From DASXTS01 sp036505275 (GTDB lineage: Bacteria; Actinomycetota; Actinomycetes; Mycobacteriales; Pseudonocardiaceae): DNA of 7,755 nucleotides. The notes beneath the pieces were generated by a model. It worked only from the letters and a program-made list of their open reading frames with translations. It was not told the origin of the DNA and searched no databases. The stretch lies in NCBI GenBank assembly GCA_036505275.1, contig DASXTS010000128.1, forward strand, positions 1-7,755, read 5' to 3'. Made by a program: the position numbers and the translations under genes. Shown piece by piece: positions 6,838 through 7,755 of the stretch (positions are counted from its first letter, which is position 1; every line of letters starts with the position of its first letter).

Positions 6838-7026
6838 TCACGGCGCGCGTTGGTCCGATCCGCGCTGGACTGGTAATCGTGAGTGGATCGGTTGCTGGTC
6901 TCGTGCCGCGCGCACGCCGACGACGGTCAACGCCAGTCCGAACATCCGGGCCTGGTAGCGGCGGACGAACTCCGCTGCCGCCGGAAATCCCTTTGGCCGC
7001 CGGCGCCGGTAGATACCGATGACGTC
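6838..7026 (-). pseudogene. Fragment resembling region 2 of an ECF sigma factor
   Basis: On the minus strand, bases of about 6987-6913 encode GFPAAAEFVRRYQ followed by ARMFGLALTVVG. From memory, this is the pattern of the first helices of sigma-70 region 2 in ECF sigma factors (AFxxFVRRYQxRVFGLALTVVGD). The usual continuation (A.DxxQExF, the core-binding and -10-binding parts) is absent in all three minus frames, and the frame ends at 6838. The frame is open upstream, and an ATG exists at 7044, but it has no ribosome binding site and its codon overlaps the start of the plus-strand gene. I read it as a relic, not a working gene. It matters because a zinc-binding anti-sigma-like gene lies only about 300 bases away on the other strand. 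A chance resemblance over some 25 residues remains possible. Confidence 0.4.
6855..6891 (+). terminator. Possible terminator hairpin after the protease/CHAT operon
   Basis: CCGATCC (6855-6861) and GGATCGG (6885-6891) are perfect reverse complements, and the stem can grow inward by a G-T wobble and a C-G pair. It begins 26 bases after the CHAT stop. The loop is long (19-23 bases) and there is no T-tract, so this is a weak call. Confidence 0.3.
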
Positions 7027-7030
7027 CCTT

Positions 7031-7037
7031 GAGGAGG
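7031..7037 (+). promoter_or_regulatory. Ribosome binding site of the small two-gene operon
   Basis: GAGGAGG lies five bases before ATG 7043 and selects this start over ATG 7019. Confidence 0.7.
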
Positions 7038-7042
7038 CTTGC

Positions 7043-7321
7043 ATGGTCGGCAACCGACGATCCAGGTGGCGCGCCCTCCAGTTGCTCACGGCGACCGGCG
7101 CGCTTTCGGCGTTGGCCGTCACGTTCGGCGCCCGAGCGGCCCGTACCTTCCTGGAAGATTCCGTGCGACCCGACCGCGGCGGCGCCCGGTGGTCCGTCCG
7201 GTGGCCGGCAGCGGTCTTCACCGGCCGCTTCCCCCGGCACGCGGGACACGTCGGCCCGGAACGCGTGTGGTCCGGCTGGCTACATGCTCAGTACCGACTG
7301 CCGGACGGACCGTCCAGATGA
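7043..7321 (+). CDS. Small hypothetical protein with N-terminal hydrophobic segment
   Basis: This 92-residue protein starts at ATG 7043, five bases after a strong GAGGAGG (7031-7037), and its third codon positions are almost all G or C, so it is very likely translated. An upstream in-frame ATG at 7019 has no binding site. Residues 1-10 are basic (GNRRSRWR), followed by a hydrophobic stretch at about 11-30 (ALQLLTATGALSALAVTFGA). That could be a signal peptide or a membrane anchor with the rest outside. The remainder is rich in Arg, Trp, Pro and Gly, with no motif I recognise. Its TGA (7319-7321) overlaps the ATG of the next gene (7318) as ATGA, so the two are translationally coupled. The position ahead of an anti-sigma-like gene is where a sigma factor would normally sit, but nothing in it looks like sigma region 2 or 4. 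Confidence 0.65.
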   Translation: MVGNRRSRWRALQLLTATGALSALAVTFGARAARTFLEDSVRPDRGGARWSVRWPAAVFTGRFPRHAGHVGPERVWSGWLHAQYRLPDGPSR

Positions 7322-7503
7322 GCCCCCCGGAGCCATGCCCGCTCACCGTATGGGTCGGGGCGCTGCTCCTCGGCGCGCTCGCGCCGGCGGAACGCCGTGT
7401 GTTCCTCGCCCACCTGCCTGGGTGCCCGACGTGCTGCGCCGAGATCGTCGAGTTGGCGCCGTTGCCTGGCCTCCTCCGCCGGCTGCCGCGCCGATGTCCA
7501 TAG
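7318..7503 (+). CDS. Short zinc-binding anti-sigma-factor-like (ZAS, zf-HC2) protein
   Basis: This 61-residue protein starts at ATG 7318, inside the stop of the gene before (ATGA overlap), and ends at TAG 7501-7503. It carries the core of the zinc-binding anti-sigma domain: LGALAPAERRVFLAHL, then the HxxxCxxC motif (His-Leu-Pro-Gly-Cys-Pro-Thr-Cys, about residues 31-38), then a helix ending in LPGLLRRL. In the family this domain binds an ECF sigma factor and keeps it inactive, often under redox control. Full anti-sigma factors are usually 100-250 residues and often have a membrane helix and an outside sensor. This one stops right after the ZAS domain, so it is either a minimal soluble form or truncated. 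No intact sigma gene is beside it in the window; only a doubtful fragment is present on the opposite strand. Codon use matches the neighbours. Confidence 0.65.
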   Translation: MSPPEPCPLTVWVGALLLGALAPAERRVFLAHLPGCPTCCAEIVELAPLPGLLRRLPRRCP

Positions 7504-7550
7504 TGGGACTCGTGCTCTACTTCGGCGAGGACGGCGGCCGGTGAGCTGGT

Positions 7551-7755
7551 TCATCCGGGCGTGGGTGGCTGCGGCACCGGCGCCGCGATGGGATGGACCT
7601 GCGGGTGGCTCACCCGCACGTAGTCCGCGGTGTCCAGGGCGAACGAGCGGTCCAGCCGCGCGGCGTTGAAGTAGATCTACGGCTGCTTGAGCAGGCCAAC
7701 GTCGACCACGAGTTCGAGGTCGGGATGGAAGCTGAACGGCAGTATCGTGCCGCTG
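7551..7755 (-). pseudogene. C-terminal part of an unknown minus-strand gene with an in-frame TAG
   Basis: On the minus strand one frame runs from the right edge to TGA at 7551-7553 and gives about 67 residues with very strong G/C bias in third positions. It reads through conserved-looking text such as GTILPFSFHPDLELVVDVGLL and, further on, IYFNAARLDRSFALDTADYV. It is broken by one TAG (complement of 7677-7679) just after LLKQP, although the coding bias is the same before and after it. The simplest explanation is a nonsense change (for example GAG to TAG) or a sequencing error, so the product would lose its last 42 residues. No restart codon with a binding site lies just after the stop. I do not recognise the family, and the rest of the gene is outside the window. 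Confidence 0.55.

Noticed and set aside
6838..7221. A full minus-strand gene of 127 residues over the right-hand region
   Set aside because: Its N-terminal half is antisense to the 92-residue plus-strand gene, which has a strong binding site and better codon bias. Only the short sigma-like part is kept, as a relic.
7029..7544. Alternative plus-strand frame spanning both small genes
   Set aside because: It reads as Arg/Pro/Ala-rich text with no motif, while the other two frames show the ATGA coupling and the HxxxCxxC motif.

Overview
The window is high-GC DNA with strong G/C bias at third codon positions and GGAGG-type ribosome binding sites, as expected of an actinomycete. The gene content (CHAT protease, trypsin-like protease with a zinc-ribbon tail, anti-sigma zinc-binding protein, a probable RiPP radical-SAM maturase) would suit Micromonosporaceae or Streptomyces-like relatives. 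The genus cannot be read from the sequence.

Layout. Positions 1-286 hold the last 94 residues of a gene that enters from the left, probably a RiPP maturation radical-SAM enzyme. A 721-residue multi-pass membrane protein follows (382-2547, +). It converges on a short hypothetical protein (3056-2589, -) across a 41-base gap that contains a strong hairpin. The short gene is divergent from a two-gene operon, separated by a 183-base regulatory gap with a perfect inverted repeat. The operon encodes a secreted, membrane-anchored trypsin-like protease with a cytoplasmic zinc ribbon (3240-5006, +) and, 10 bases later, a CHAT-type cysteine protease (5017-6828, +). The CHAT protein crosses the membrane once and ends in a domain resembling the galactose-binding lectin LecA (PA-IL).

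The right end (6829-7755) looks like decayed or rearranged DNA. It holds a short piece resembling the start of an ECF sigma factor on the minus strand and a 92-residue unknown protein translationally coupled (ATGA) to a 61-residue zinc-binding anti-sigma-like (ZAS) protein. It ends with the C-terminal part of a minus-strand gene interrupted by an in-frame TAG.

Central idea. Genes 382-6828 can be read as one envelope-spanning module. It has two proteases of different catalytic type with opposite topologies: the serine protease acts outside with its zinc ribbon inside, and the CHAT protease acts inside with its lectin-like domain outside. A multi-pass membrane protein with a helix-hairpin-helix-like tail and a small companion protein lie beside them. 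Such a pair could carry a signal across the membrane in both directions, for example in stress, defence or programmed-death responses. The domain calls rest on visible motifs; the joint function is inference.
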